From the NCBI GenBank assembly GCA_035236585.1, contig CP141132.1, positions 28,417,445-28,481,444 of the forward strand: a stretch of 64,000 bases of DNA, written 5' to 3'. Shown one piece after another: positions 1 to 11,700 of the stretch (position 1 is the first letter of the stretch; each line of letters starts with the position of its first letter). This DNA comes from Warburgia ugandensis (Eukaryota; Streptophyta; Magnoliopsida; Canellales; Canellaceae). The notes under the pieces are model-generated. The model worked only from the letters and a program-made list of their open reading frames with translations, did no database searches and was not told the DNA's origin. The translations under genes and the position numbers were made by a program.

Positions 1-540
1 GAGGGCTCATTCCTTGATGGCTTAAGTGTCTCCAATGGTTAGCTTCAAGTCTTGAGTAGCTTGTGTGGTATATCACCCTTTTTCATGGCTTTAATGGCTA
101 AGGTGGCTTGAATGACACCCATGCAAAGGTGGTGGAAATGTATGGCTTGCTTCATGGGCCCACTTTGGCCAAATTTATCTACTTTGATTGCATAGATTAC
201 TCTTCCTTGAGCTTGATCTCATGTTGGATTGATGGCTCTTAGGCTTTGAATCCATCTTTTGATATTGGTCTTCAATATTCATCTCGATCAATCTCAAATG
301 TTTGATCACCATCTCACTTCCTACAAAAAGTAAGAACCTCTAATTAAATCCTAAAAAATATGGTTAATCACATATTTACCTCATATTAGCTTGTGGACCT
401 AAAAATATTAGAATTTTGAGTCATTAGGTCAAAAAATGCATATGTTACGAATTTTGGCCAAAAATGCTAAATTAAGACTATAAGTTATGAAACATGGGTA
501 ACTAATTGGGTGGTTTTTATGCAAAATTAAACACTTATTA
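1..540 (-). mobile_element. Athila-like element A, 3' LTR (partial)
   Basis: Right-hand (U3) part of a minus-strand LTR whose remainder lies outside the window. It aligns along its length with 10,301-10,840, including the stretch around a conserved cttcctacaaaaag block. It ends at the family's edge, reading TAATAAG on the minus strand where other copies read TGATAAG. The adjoining purine-rich minus-strand tract at 541-553 marks it as the 3' LTR, with the element body to the right. The two LTRs of element A differ at many positions, so the insertion is old. Confidence 0.85.
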
Positions 541-553
541 GACCCCTCAACAA
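541..553 (-). other. Polypurine tract of element A
   Basis: On the minus strand this reads as a purine-rich run around TTGAGGGGTC directly before the 3' LTR edge. That is where plus-strand priming occurs in LTR retrotransposons. The same position is purine-rich beside the LTRs ending at 42,215 and 63,163. Confidence 0.6.
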
Positions 554-2355
554 AGATTTTTCTATTCTTGCAAACAACATGTGAAAAATAATTTTATAAA
601 AATAGGTACAAAGTACCACTTTTGTAGGTACTCATGATTGCATTTAGCACATGCAACAAGCCTTTGAACCCCTAGGATACCCCTAGTGTACAAGTTATGC
701 CCTGTGAGAGTTTGCAATGAATATACCCACAAAATTCCTTAAGGTTGAGTCCCCTATTCTATCTCACAGAATCTTCTTCCATTAGCACTCTACTAGTTTT
801 TCACAACTTAATAGAGAATGATTGACAATTCCACAAATTATCCGCATACTAAAGACATTTCATTCAGTTATCTCTCAAGGTGCACGTGTGTGTAAAACCA
901 CATAAGTCATGACTTCTAATTGGATATGCTTGAATTCCATTAGAAATATGTCTTGAACTCAAATCCTCATAGGTATACTCTCAGAAATGAAGTTCTCAGA
1001 TATGGGTTTAAATATGTTTCTCTCAATACGCGACTAAATCCAACAAGGCTAATGGTTCACTTGAATTTTTTAAGTGCTAAAGAGATAAAGGAAAGTGATC
1101 CCCAAGAGTGGATGTCATTACTAAGAATAATAGGGGTATTTTACCTTAGATCCTTCTTTTTATTTCCTCTTTAAGGCTATTTTACACCTAAAATCCATGT
1201 CTTTAATTAGGATGATATGTAGGCTTGGAACTAGTTCAGAAAAGAAGGGTATAAGGATTTCAAAGGTTCAAAATTGAGAGAGTCTTCTTTTTTATTGTGA
1301 GACAATTCTATTTTTTTTTTGGCTTTGTTGAAGTGAATTTCCTTTGTATTCTTGTCTTTCAAATTTTCTCTTATTTTGTAATAATTTTTTTTATTTTACT
1401 TATTTTGTTTTGTTTTTGATTCTTTGAAATAAAGATTTCTTGTGTTTTTCACTTCTTTGACTTTTTATCCCCTTTTGAACTTGTCTACTAACTCTACTCA
1501 TTTTGAAAATGGGTGATGGTTATTTATTTTTTTGGCTTATTCTGGGTTAAGGTAATTGGGGTTCAGGAAGAAAAATCTTAATAATAGGTTTATGGGGTTA
1601 ACTAGTGGTATACTATATTGGGTAGGTTTTATGTCTCTAGGTTGAACAAGGATGGTCTATATTATTTCCTAGGTTTCTTAAAGCCTATCAAATTCAATAA
1701 ATTTTCTAGAAAGAAAGCTATTACTTCTATTTATTCTTGATAGCTAAGCAAAACAAGGATAATAGGATGACATTAAAATATTCACATTAAGAAACTATGG
1801 ACTTACTTATAACTCTTTAAAAAGGAAGATTGTCTCTAAAGCTCATTAGGTTATAGGTCTCCACTAATTTTTCTCAGGGTCTCTAAGTTATAAATCTCTA
1901 TTAGTGTTGACTATGTGCTCTGTGTAATTGTTTTTTTTTAGAATTGACCTTAATAAAATGCTTCAACAATTGAGTAATATACAAATCTAGTCATATGCAC
2001 TTCCATTAAGAGGTGAAAATATTAGAGTAATTAAAAAATCCACTTCTATATCACAGTAAGGGAACTCTACCAAAAACATCTTCTTCTTTTTTTAACAAGA
2101 AGAAAAAACTAAATATCTCATGCATGTGTACACCTCCCAACCTAAATCAAACATTGTCCTGAAATATAGGACATATATATGATAAATGAGCGATCTAGAA
2201 TAATGAAACTCTAAAACCTTGGGTTGGCTCCCAGTTAGCGCTAAGTTTAACGTTTTCACCTAGACATTAAAAATTAAAATTAGACTATGTAAGATACGCC
2301 TCCAATGGATTGAAGGTAGAATGGTGGTAGAGCTTTTGAAATTAAATCTTCAATT
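554..2355 (-). other. Element A 3' non-coding region
   Basis: No supported coding sequence. The first part (about 560-1,900) aligns with 42,220-43,700 and with 63,165-64,000, so it is the shared 3' untranslated region of this Athila-like family. About 2,090-2,300 aligns with 48,240-48,420. An autonomous Athila would have RT, RNase H and integrase between here and the protease, but none is recognisable, so this copy lacks pol. Confidence 0.7.
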
Positions 2356-2738
2356 AGAGATCAAGAGTTATCAAGATCTAATTGTTGATGGTTGGCATTA
2401 AAAACATTGAGCTCAACTTTCATATTACTAAAGGATAATTGTAACACACCATTTTTACAATTTATGCTTGCATTGAAAGTTGCCAAGAATGGATGTTCAT
2501 GAATTACTAGGATCTAACTACTAGGGTTTCATATAGGCTGAGTATCCAAGACAATGAAATCAATAAGGAAATAAAATTGGTCCACCTGTGTTAATACATC
2601 TTCAAACATACCATGAGGAATCTTAATTGATCTATCAACTAACTGCAATGTGGTGTTGGTTGGCTTAAGTTCACCAAGCCCTAGTTGCTCATAAATTGAG
2701 AATGGCAATAGATTAACACTAGCCCCTAAGTCAATTAA
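2356..2738 (-). pseudogene. Athila-like aspartic protease (C-terminal part)
   Basis: Minus-strand continuation of the element A gag-protease frame. The visible order is LIDLGASVNLLPFS (the Athila form of the retropepsin active site, DLGAS in place of D[TS]GA), then YEQLGLGELKPTN, then IPHGMFEDVLTQV, then HPFLAT and INCKNG. This is the usual protease order in Athila-type polyproteins. Stops at about 2,523 and 2,515 interrupt the frame. It is separated from the upstream part (5,056-5,300) by a solo LTR inserted just before the active site. The product would have processed the retrotransposon polyprotein. Confidence 0.85.
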
Positions 2739-5050
2739 TGTGACGACCCCGGTTTTTGTAACACGTTTTGTAATGTATTTTGAAAGGTAGGGCCCTTAAG
2801 AGTGTAAATTTTTTTTTGCAAAATAAAGCAGCGGAAATTCTTTTCTTTAGAACTTGTTTTGAAAACCCAAGTCACCACTTCATACATAACATAAGTACAA
2901 TTTGTGTACAAAATAAAATTCCATTGAGGGAATATACTTTTATTAAACTCTAGGATCCATCTAGTGGTTCATAGTACAGCCAAATATAGTATAATACTTG
3001 TCCAAATTACATAATCCAAAACTGAAGCTCACCATACAATAAAACTCTCAACAAAGAAAAATACATGTTTTCAAGGGTATACCTTAAAGATTATTCTCTT
3101 CATATCTTCTATCGTCTTCAGCTCTTAACTCTCCTTCCTTGTATTTGAGATATTGCAACAAGTACAATATCTCAGCAAGCAATGCTTGGTAGGGGATTCA
3201 AGAAACATAATAATTGACAAGGTAATTCCAATACTTCATAATCTCATTATCCTTAAACATACTCTTTACTTTGTAAGTTATGTATCTCTATATACATACA
3301 TACCCTTCATGGGTAAACTAGTTAAATTTGTGAAAGTAGTCAAATATCATTCCCAACTAAGCTGATCAATTCTCTTCATTTTGAGAATTTAGTATTACAA
3401 CTAATCTTATACTGGGAATTTTCCTTCTTGGGAAAATTTGTAATATACAATTACCTAGCATTTCATTATGCTACAACATAAGGCATTTCACTATGCCTAT
3501 TCTCATATGCATTATAGTGCAAAATAATCAGAAAGGTTGCTATGCTGCAGTCTGATCCGTACTAGCGAGCTCAGATAACTGCCCTGTTCACCATTGATAC
3601 CATGGTGGAAAATATTATGTCACTGCTTGTATGGGGGGGCAAGACTTTCACAGTGGTGGCCTTCCCATAATTGCCACCACCTGACTTTTAGCCTCTCATT
3701 GGGCAAGGTATCATCATATCATCAAATTTCAAGGAGCGGGTGGCCAAACCCTCATAACTCCTCTAGCAATAGCATCCCCCTAGGCTTATGCCTATTAAAA
3801 CAAACTCACAAGCTTGTATGTAAAATAGATTTCATATATATCAGACCATATGTCTATTTACTTAGGGATGAAATATTTTCTAGTTCCCTATTCACTTATA
3901 GTTTAGTCTTTAACCATCTTTGGATCCTTCTGGGTCTATTGGTGCACTCAGAATTTTCATCTGAGCACTCTGTAATCCTGAATTAAGGGTTATGTTATTA
4001 CTTTATTTTTCCCTTTTTTATCATCAAAATAAATTACAGTAAACTAAAAATTACATAAACCAGTATTAAACATCTATAGAAAGTATTCCACCTACCTGAT
4101 TGGAGAAAAACCCTTGGTTATACACCCAATTTAAAAAGAATACCTTGTTGATGAAGATATGGCCTAAGATCCACCTTTCTTGCAAATTGCCGTTGTTTGA
4201 ACCATTGGATCTTGAAATTGCTTTGGGGATTTTGTAGAATAGATATGGTGGGAAGTTTTGGACGGTGGAATTAATGAAATTAGATCTGGAACAGAGTGCC
4301 TAATTGATTTTAGGTCTCTTGTTCCAATCTAAAAAGAAAAAGAAATTGAAAAGAGAGATATCTCTTGGAAATTTTGGGTTTTTTGGGAGGGATCTAGGTC
4401 TAATTTTTCAGGGAGAGTGAAGAAAATTTTGTGGGGATTTTATGAACATTTTTGGAGGGTTTTTGGAGTTGTATTTATAGGCATTTTAGTCTTTTTTTCG
4501 TGACTATAATATTTAATTTTTTTTATTATAAAATGGCATGAAAGTCTCCCATGCTCCATTTTTCTTTCCCAAGACCAGCTGGTGTTTTTTGACCCATGAC
4601 TTCACGTGGGCTGCTCATAAGATTCATTTTTGGGTCCCTTGTGGGCCCCACATGGTGTAAAAAGACCGTTTTGCCATTTATGTATAAAATTTTGGGTTTT
4701 ATTCCCATGATCTCGAATTTGAGTGTACTTAGTGGCGTTTAATTTTTGTTTCTCAGTACATTCTAAATTTTCATGTCTCATATTTTGTTTTTTGGGTAAA
4801 ATTACTATTTTACCCTTTTGTCCAAGAAGTGAAGAAACTTGAGGATTTTTCATCCAAATTCAGAATTTATTGTGCTTACAGTCATTTTGAAGGGTTTGCT
4901 TAGTTTAATTTCAATTTTACATGTCTTATTATTTGATTATACTTTTATAAAAAGTATATTCTAAATAACCCTAATATTTCAGCCGAAAATATCTGAAACT
5001 CAAACTTTATTGATTTTTCTCAATCAATTACAAAAATTGGGCTTATTACA
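2739..5050 (-). mobile_element. Solo LTR of long-LTR Ty3 family (short variant)
   Basis: Begins tgtgacgacc and ends ttattaca, the reverse-complemented ends of the LTR at 30,034-34,872. It is flanked by a perfect 5-bp target duplication, attaa at 2,734-2,738 and 5,051-5,055, with no internal region between. That is the mark of LTR-LTR recombination. Length 2,312 bp. Relative to 30,034-34,872 it lacks sequence matching about 31,140-33,655. A TATA motif on the minus strand (about 4,471-4,481) lies about 570 bp from the U3 edge, as in the longer copies. Confidence 0.93.
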
Positions 5051-5055
5051 ATTAA

Positions 5056-5640
5056 TTCCCTATCTATGACATGTTTTCCTATAATGTAAGAAATTGTAGG
5101 ACATCTTGGATCTCTAAATTTTAGGGGGGTCTTGTGTTGAATTAAAGAGCTCACCTATTTGGTGAGGAATGCTTTCTTTTGCATACTAAGCTTTTGCTTT
5201 ATAGCGCAGAGCTCTTTAAGAAACTTAGCATAAGCAGAAATATCTTTGTAGTATTTAGTAATGGAATATTTATTTGTACATGTTTTAACACTTCCATTAT
5301 CTCATTGAAATTGGTTCCTTTTGTAGCCTTGTTGAGTATTTGAGGGAATGGGGCTTTGTGCACATAGGCTGCCTCCACTATAGTCTTAGATGGAGTAGGA
5401 GGTTTCTTTCTAATCTCTTTCTCTTGTGTTTTGGCCTTTTCATTCTCCTTTTCCTAAGTCTATCCTACTTTGTTATCAACCTGAAGGCCACTACTAAGGG
5501 TTGTGATAGACTTGGCATGCTTGTGGGGTCTTTGTGAATTAGACCCTATTTTTAATTGGCCCCTTAGGATTAGGGATAGGCTAATTGGGAAACTTTTTCC
5601 CTTTCACTTAAAGATGCATGCAATTAACCATTTCCCTCTC
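5056..5640 (-). pseudogene. Element A gag-protease linker and protease N-terminal part
   Basis: On the minus strand, 5,056-5,300 encodes segments such as AYAKFLKELC and QKKAFLTK followed by RDPRCPTISYIIG. These immediately precede the protease active site in Athila-type polyproteins. A stop lies between the Lys-rich part and the PTIS segment. Together with 2,356-2,738 it formed one frame before the solo LTR inserted. Sequence from 5,300 to 5,640 is too degraded to assign beyond its position in the polyprotein. Confidence 0.75.
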
Positions 5641-6976
5641 TAACCTGGTGATATTTGTTGGTAGTCATTCTGGGTTTGATGGAGGGCTTTAGTGTTTTCA
5701 TCAAGTTTTTTCAGGATATATCGCATATTGTCCTCCATTGATAATTTCTTTGTCTATTTGGCAATTGAAAACCTGGTGGTTGTTGTGAAATTGAAATAAT
5801 AGGAAAGTTTTGAGCAAGGAGGTTATCAAATGTACCTCCCTAGTAAGTATTCTTAGACCATGACAAATTGGGATGCTTAGCCCATCTTGGATTATAGGTC
5901 TTAGAATACGGGTTGTTGTTGCTAGGATTACATTATGCACCAAGTGTATCTGCTTGCTCTAAAAGGTATTCGAGGTACATTTTATTTGACGGACAAGTTG
6001 AAATCAGATGGGTTGGACTAGAATAAGTAGCCCATACCTCCTGTGCAAGTTTATAAGATAAAATGGCCTCCATGAAAGTTTCAAACATAGTTTCGTTTGT
6101 CCATCCCTACACCTAAAGGCTTTAGTTTGTTTAATTTTTGAAATACACAGTCAAGCCTATAGGATAGATCTGTATGCATCCTATCTCATATAGACCCCCT
6201 TTGTGTGGAGGTTTGTTCTTTCTCTCTTCCATTTGAATTGTCCCATTATTGGGAATTATCAGCTAATGTCTAAAAGAACTCCCAAGCCTCTCTCTCATCT
6301 TTTAACAAGAGGGCCCCTTCACTCATTGCATCTATCATTTGTCTATTTTGAGGAGTTAATGCCTCATAAAAGTATTGAACCTACTGCCATTTCTCAAATC
6401 TATGATGAGTGCATATTTGTAGTAGTTCATTCTACCATTCCCAACATTCATAATATTGTTCATCATCCCTTTGTTGGAAATTGAAAATTTTGTGACAAAG
6501 GGCATTTGCTTTGTGAACAGGGAGGAATTTGTTCAAAAACTTCCTAGATAGTTGGTCCCATGTATTAATGGAACCTACCTCTAGGGAGTTGAGCCATGAC
6601 TTGGATTTATCCTTGATTGAGAAGGGGAATAACCTAAGCCTAATAGCATCATCCAAAAAGCTTCAAAACCTAAATGTGGCTCAAATATCAAGGAAGTCCT
6701 TGATATGAAAGTATGGGTCTTCTTAGTCTCACTGCAAAAGTTAGGGAGTAATTGGATGAGTCTCAACTTCAACTCAAAGTGGTTTGCATTTGTAGGAGGT
6801 AAAGTTATATAGGATAGGTTGTTTAGTTGTAGAGGCACGTAAAAATCTCTAATAGCTTTGCACTCAACTTCTGTTGGTGGTTTGGTCTTGGGGATAGGAA
6901 CTTGGTTTTTTTCCCTTGTTTGAATCTCTAGGTTGAAAGGTGCAAATTCTAAGTTCTGAGATTGAAACCCTTGCAT
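5641..6976 (-). pseudogene. Athila-like gag
   Basis: Minus strand. The N-terminal part (about 6,976-6,660) carries RDFYVPL and LPPTNANHFELKLRLIQLLPNF, typical of Athila-type gag N-termini. The core (6,656-6,432) carries AIRLRLFPFSIKDKSKSWLNSL, then TWDQLSRKFLNKFLPVHKA and YECWE, matching the Retrotrans_gag domain. The C-terminal part continues to about 5,641 in shifting frames with Asn/Tyr/Pro-rich segments. Gag would form the virus-like particle in the cytoplasm. At least one frameshift at about 6,656 and several stops make it a pseudogene. Confidence 0.85.
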
Positions 6977-8015
6977 AAACTATCCTAATGTAAATGTCCT
7001 AGTCTATATGCTGATTATAACTTTACTAATGCGCAATCAAATCCTAGTATCCACTAATCGAACAGTGTCTTGATTATCTATTCTTAGTGCATAGGTGGTA
7101 GCTTCTTAGACCTAGATCTAGACAGATCCTCCTTTCTTCCAGATTTGACTACTACTTACCAGTTAGGTTCTACTTGAAAGCAATTAATACAATGCTCATG
7201 TTAGGAGGTCTTTATACCTCAACTGATGTCAATGGAAGGTGTGGGAAAATTACTTGAATTTTAAGACACCCAATATAAGCACAATGCTCAAAAGCCACTG
7301 GAGTGATAATAGATTGCATCCATTTAAAAGGGTCTTATGAGCTTGATACCCTAAGTCTCTTTCTACTAGATTTTAAAATTAAAATTCAAGGATTGGGATC
7401 GCAACATACAAGGATGTTGATTGATTCCTTGGTGGACCAAGGAGCTGGTGATTAAATCCAATCCTTATCTTATAAGGGATCCTGTGGGGCCCTTACTAAT
7501 ATTAAGTTCTATCCACCATAAAGCAATAAACATGCAATGCAAGTACAAGGAGAGGGAAACTAATGCAACCTATTTGCAATACCACCAAAGGTTAGATAGG
7601 TGCTCTCTAATGCAATGACCCTAATTAAAGATACAACAATTAAAATGAATGATCCTAATCTATATGAATTACACTACCAATCAAATGCAAAATACATTAA
7701 ATGCAACTAAACTAAAAAGAAAGTGGGGATACTTACAATTGGGTTTTTTGTGGAAGATCAAGTGAGGGCCTCCATACAACACACTTGCCCTGTTTTAATA
7801 CAACCCATTTAAAATTGAAATAGCAAGTTACAATGGGCCTCACTACAAGTTACACTCAAAGAATAGAAAAACCCTAATATAAGAAAGCTAGTAAATCCAA
7901 GTTTGAGGAATTAACAAAATAAACAACTGTGATGTTAAACCCTAACCTGATGCAACCTAAAACTAAGACTAATGGCAAATGCTCTAAATAAGGATCCAAC
8001 CACAAATCTGTTGTG
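6977..8015 (-). other. Element A 5' leader
   Basis: Untranslated region between the primer site and gag. It aligns with 49,740-50,740 and with 10,860-11,690, which identifies the leaders of the other Athila-like copies. No supported open frame. Confidence 0.7.
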
Positions 8016-8034
8016 ATTCCTCGCAATGTTGCTA
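8016..8034 (-). other. Primer-binding site, tRNA-Asp type (degraded)
   Basis: Six bases inside the 5' LTR edge. On the minus strand it starts TAGCAACATTG, against TGGCGCCGTTG for the tRNA-Asp primer site used by Athila. About 11 of 19 positions match, most differences being C/T or G/A changes. The spacing matches the better-preserved site at 50,745-50,763. Confidence 0.65.
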
Positions 8035-8040
8035 AAAACT

Positions 8041-10840
8041 TGTTGTGTATTTTAAGTTCACTTCGCAAGCACACGAATTAATGTAATATTAAGCGAGATT
8101 GATCCCACAAGGAATCTAATAGATTTTTAATGGATTGGACTTTATTCAAATTATTTAGCTTTGACCAAAAGAGAAGGATTTTGATTGAATTAAAAGATAA
8201 AAGTACTCAGATTAGAAGCTTGCATGGAATTAGAAACTAAAACTAAAAAGGAAACTTGTCTAAACTAAACAATGAAAATGGAAACTTACTAACTAAAATG
8301 TATATAAATAAGGAAACAACATTAACTTAACATGAATTACAGTAAACAACTAGCTTAAGGAAATTTACTAAAAATAGAAACTTTCCTAATGAAGAATTAA
8401 AAGTAAAGAAAACTTACTAAAGCTAAACTAAGCTAATGGAATTGAAAACTTAAATAATTAAAAATTAAGTAAATAAAGAAACTACAAAGAATTGGAAAGA
8501 TTCTAACCAAGAAATTAAACTTGAGGAAACTACCTAAAGGGGAAACTTTATTAATTTAGAACTTTTCCAAACTAAAACTTACCAAAAATAGAAATTTCTC
8601 AAATTCAAAAAGGAAACTTTATAATCCAATTTTTTTTTGAAAGTAACTAATTTAAATATTGTAACACAAGATTTAACAACTAATTTGACCAAGAATCTAA
8701 AAGAAAATGGGATTTAGAACCACGTACATGGCTTTTGGACTGTGCACCTAATTTTGGAGCCTTAAACATGGTGAAATTTAATGCACTTGTAGTGAGTTAC
8801 TATGTAAACTAACTATGGGATCTAATAAATGACATGAACATCTAAATGGGTGGCTATGGATGTAGGAAAATAATATGTTTTGATGGATGGAATTAAAGCA
8901 CCAAGTTAAGTAGAAACTAATTTCTAGATTTTGATACTTAAAAATTGTCAATAAATCTTGCATCAAAAATATATTGACACCACAACATTCATGCAAGGAA
9001 CAACTCAAATCTTAAGTAATTTGGTAAAATAAAAATTCCATAACAAGAATTCTCAAAGAAATTGATTGAATCACATCCAATTTACTTCAAAATTATGAGC
9101 ATGAAACTGTCCACAAAATATGAAAATTGTGCACTTTTCTGAAGCCTCAAATACTATCTAATAAAAAAAAAAATTCCAATGTAATGATCACACTCTAAAT
9201 TATAATGACATGAAAAGAAAACTCAAAAGGAAATTAATAGAAAAGAAATCTAAGGGGGTGAACTAACTATGGAAAAACTACTTAAAACTAAGGGAAAAAG
9301 ACATTAGAAAAGGTAGAATTCAAGTGGGGAAATCAAGGATTTAAGCTAGATATTGTCTTGGATATCATTACTAGAGGATAAATAACTTGAATCTTGATTT
9401 AATAAAAAATAAAAACTAGTGGAACTAGGGTAAAGAAGAAATGAGAAAGCTAAATATAAAGAAAGGTGTAAAACTAGAAAGCAAAATAATGGAAACTAAG
9501 CAATGAAAACTAAACCAAATCAAACAAACTACTAACCTGCATTGGAGATTAAATAAACATGAAAATAAATATAAAAAAATGGCAAAGAGCATCTAAGAAA
9601 TCCCAAAGTCCACTAGCAAATAACACCAAAGGAAAGCTTGATTTCAAGGTGCCCACCTCTACGAGGAAAATTCGTATGAAACATGGGCTATATATTGATG
9701 GCTGGGTTTCTAACTTAGGAAGGGGTGAATAATGAGGAAAGTGGCACTAGGGTTAGTGTATTGAATAAGAAAGATTAGGAGGAGGAAATTTAGGGAGGAA
9801 TGATGCCATTACAAGTCACATAAGAGAGAGAAATAAATATGAGCTGGCTGGTTTATAATTAGAAAGGGTTATAGGAGTCTTTTTCCTCTGAGGAATGTGG
9901 AGCTCTTTCATTTCTAATTTTGTGGTATTTGGATGAAGGAAAGTTAAGAAATTAGGTAAGGAATAAGCTTTAGGAAAGATGTCGAAAGACTAAGGGTTTT
10001 GATGTTAATTGAATTGAAGTAGATATGAGGTTTCCTATTTAGGAAACCACTTGATCACCAAAATAGGTAGGCGCATCCTCCTTTTGGATGGTTGCTCCCT
10101 CCTTCACTTGAAAATGTGGAAACCTAGAAGGATGGATAGAATAGGGGTAGGAAATAGATTAGGAATGTGGGGTTTTCTCTTTTTATGGGTCCCTCAATGC
10201 ATGATCATGCTACCTTTTACATTGATCTCACAAAATCCCTTAAAAATCACACTCTTAACATAGGAAAGTTGCTTGAATTGATGCTCCTATTGTGTGAATC
10301 CATGTGGTACTCCTCCTTCGAATGATGGCTCATTCCTTGGTGGTTTAAGTGGATTCAAGGCTTGAGTAGCTTGTACTATTTGTCACCCTTTCTCATGGCT
10401 TTAATAACTAAGGTGGCATGAATGGCGCCCATGCAAAGGTGGTGGAAATGCATGGCTTACTTCATGGGCCTGCATTAGCAACCTTTAACTCCTTTGATCA
10501 CATCCTTTGCTAGTCCTTGAGCTTGATCTCATGTTAGATTTGTGACCTTAGGCTTTGACTGCATCTTTTGATCTTGATCTTCAATATTCATCTCAATCAA
10601 CCTTAGCTATCCGATCACCATCTCACTTCCTACAAAAAGTAAAAACCTCGAATTAAATCCTAGAAAAATATGTTTAATCACATATTTGACCATATTATCC
10701 TATGAACCTATAAAATATTAGAATTTTGAGTCATTAGGTAAAAAAATTCATGTGTTACGAATTTCAGCCAAATTTATCACTAAGTTGTAACACTTGGGTA
10801 ACTAGTTGGGCAATTTTTTTGCAAAATTAAACACTTATCA
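8041..10840 (-). mobile_element. Athila-like element A, 5' LTR
   Basis: Minus-strand LTR of 2,800 bp. On the minus strand it begins TGATAAGTGTTTAATTTTGC and ends ACACAACA. It is colinear with 11,701-14,322, 50,770-53,437 and 60,023-63,163. The primer site lies just to its left, so it is the 5' LTR of element A. The right flank atgta (10,841-10,845) should recur left of the 3' LTR, which is outside the window. Confidence 0.9.
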
Positions 10841-11700
10841 ATGTATGATGTAAACAAACATATAAATTAATAAGGGTACTTATTATTTCTACCTCTAAGA
10901 AAACATGCTAAAAGACTTGTTTTTCTTAGGTTATGTCTAACCTAGGTAGCTACCCTTCTCTTTCAGACTTGGCCTGCTACTTACCAGTTAGATAGGGGCC
11001 ACTAGAGTGGCGATAAGTTGCCTTCTTTTCAAAGGTTCTCATGAGATTGAAAGTTTCTATATGTTTCTTCCAGATTGATTTTAATTAATTTGTAGAGACT
11101 AGGGTTACACATATGGTGATGTTTAACCTAGGTGGGCCAAGAGATGGTGATGAATTCTACCCTAGATCTTGTAGGGCTAAGTGCCCTTACTACTTTTAAG
11201 AAATCTCACATAGTTTGATCAACATATATAGCACCCTAAAGCTTGTAAATGTGTCCTATTATGCAATGAAAGTTGTAATCTAACGTAGCTACCTATATGT
11301 TAGTTAACAAAGGGTAGGCCTCAATAGACTAGACACTATTACCCGGACAACCTATGTCATTGGGTTATAGCTAAGCTTAGGCTATCATTGTTAAGAAATT
11401 GTTTACTAATGCAACCACCCTAAGTATTGTGCACCAAGCAATAAATGTATGTAACTATAAGCTTTTACACTACCATCCACAATGCATGATTAAGCTACTA
11501 GTGTAACGGTAACCTAGGAAATGGAAAGAAGTCAGAATAGTTCAAAATGGGGTCTTCCAATTAGTCTTCTTATACAAGGGTGGGGCCAGGTATATGCAAC
11601 TCTTATATGTTAGGATGGCCCACCCTTGATCTATATTATTACCATCCTTTTTTTCCAATTTAAATTAATCATGGTATATAAAAATTACAAGGTCATCTAT
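10841..11700 (-). mobile_element. Athila-like leader fragment (end of chain B)
   Basis: No coding frame. It aligns with the leaders of element A (7,080-7,860) and chain B (49,780-50,530), including a lettered stretch around ctacttaccagttag at about 10,977. The leader should continue about 200 bp more and end in a primer site, but it stops flush against the LTR at 11,701, so that piece has been deleted. Element A has inserted into its other end. Confidence 0.65.
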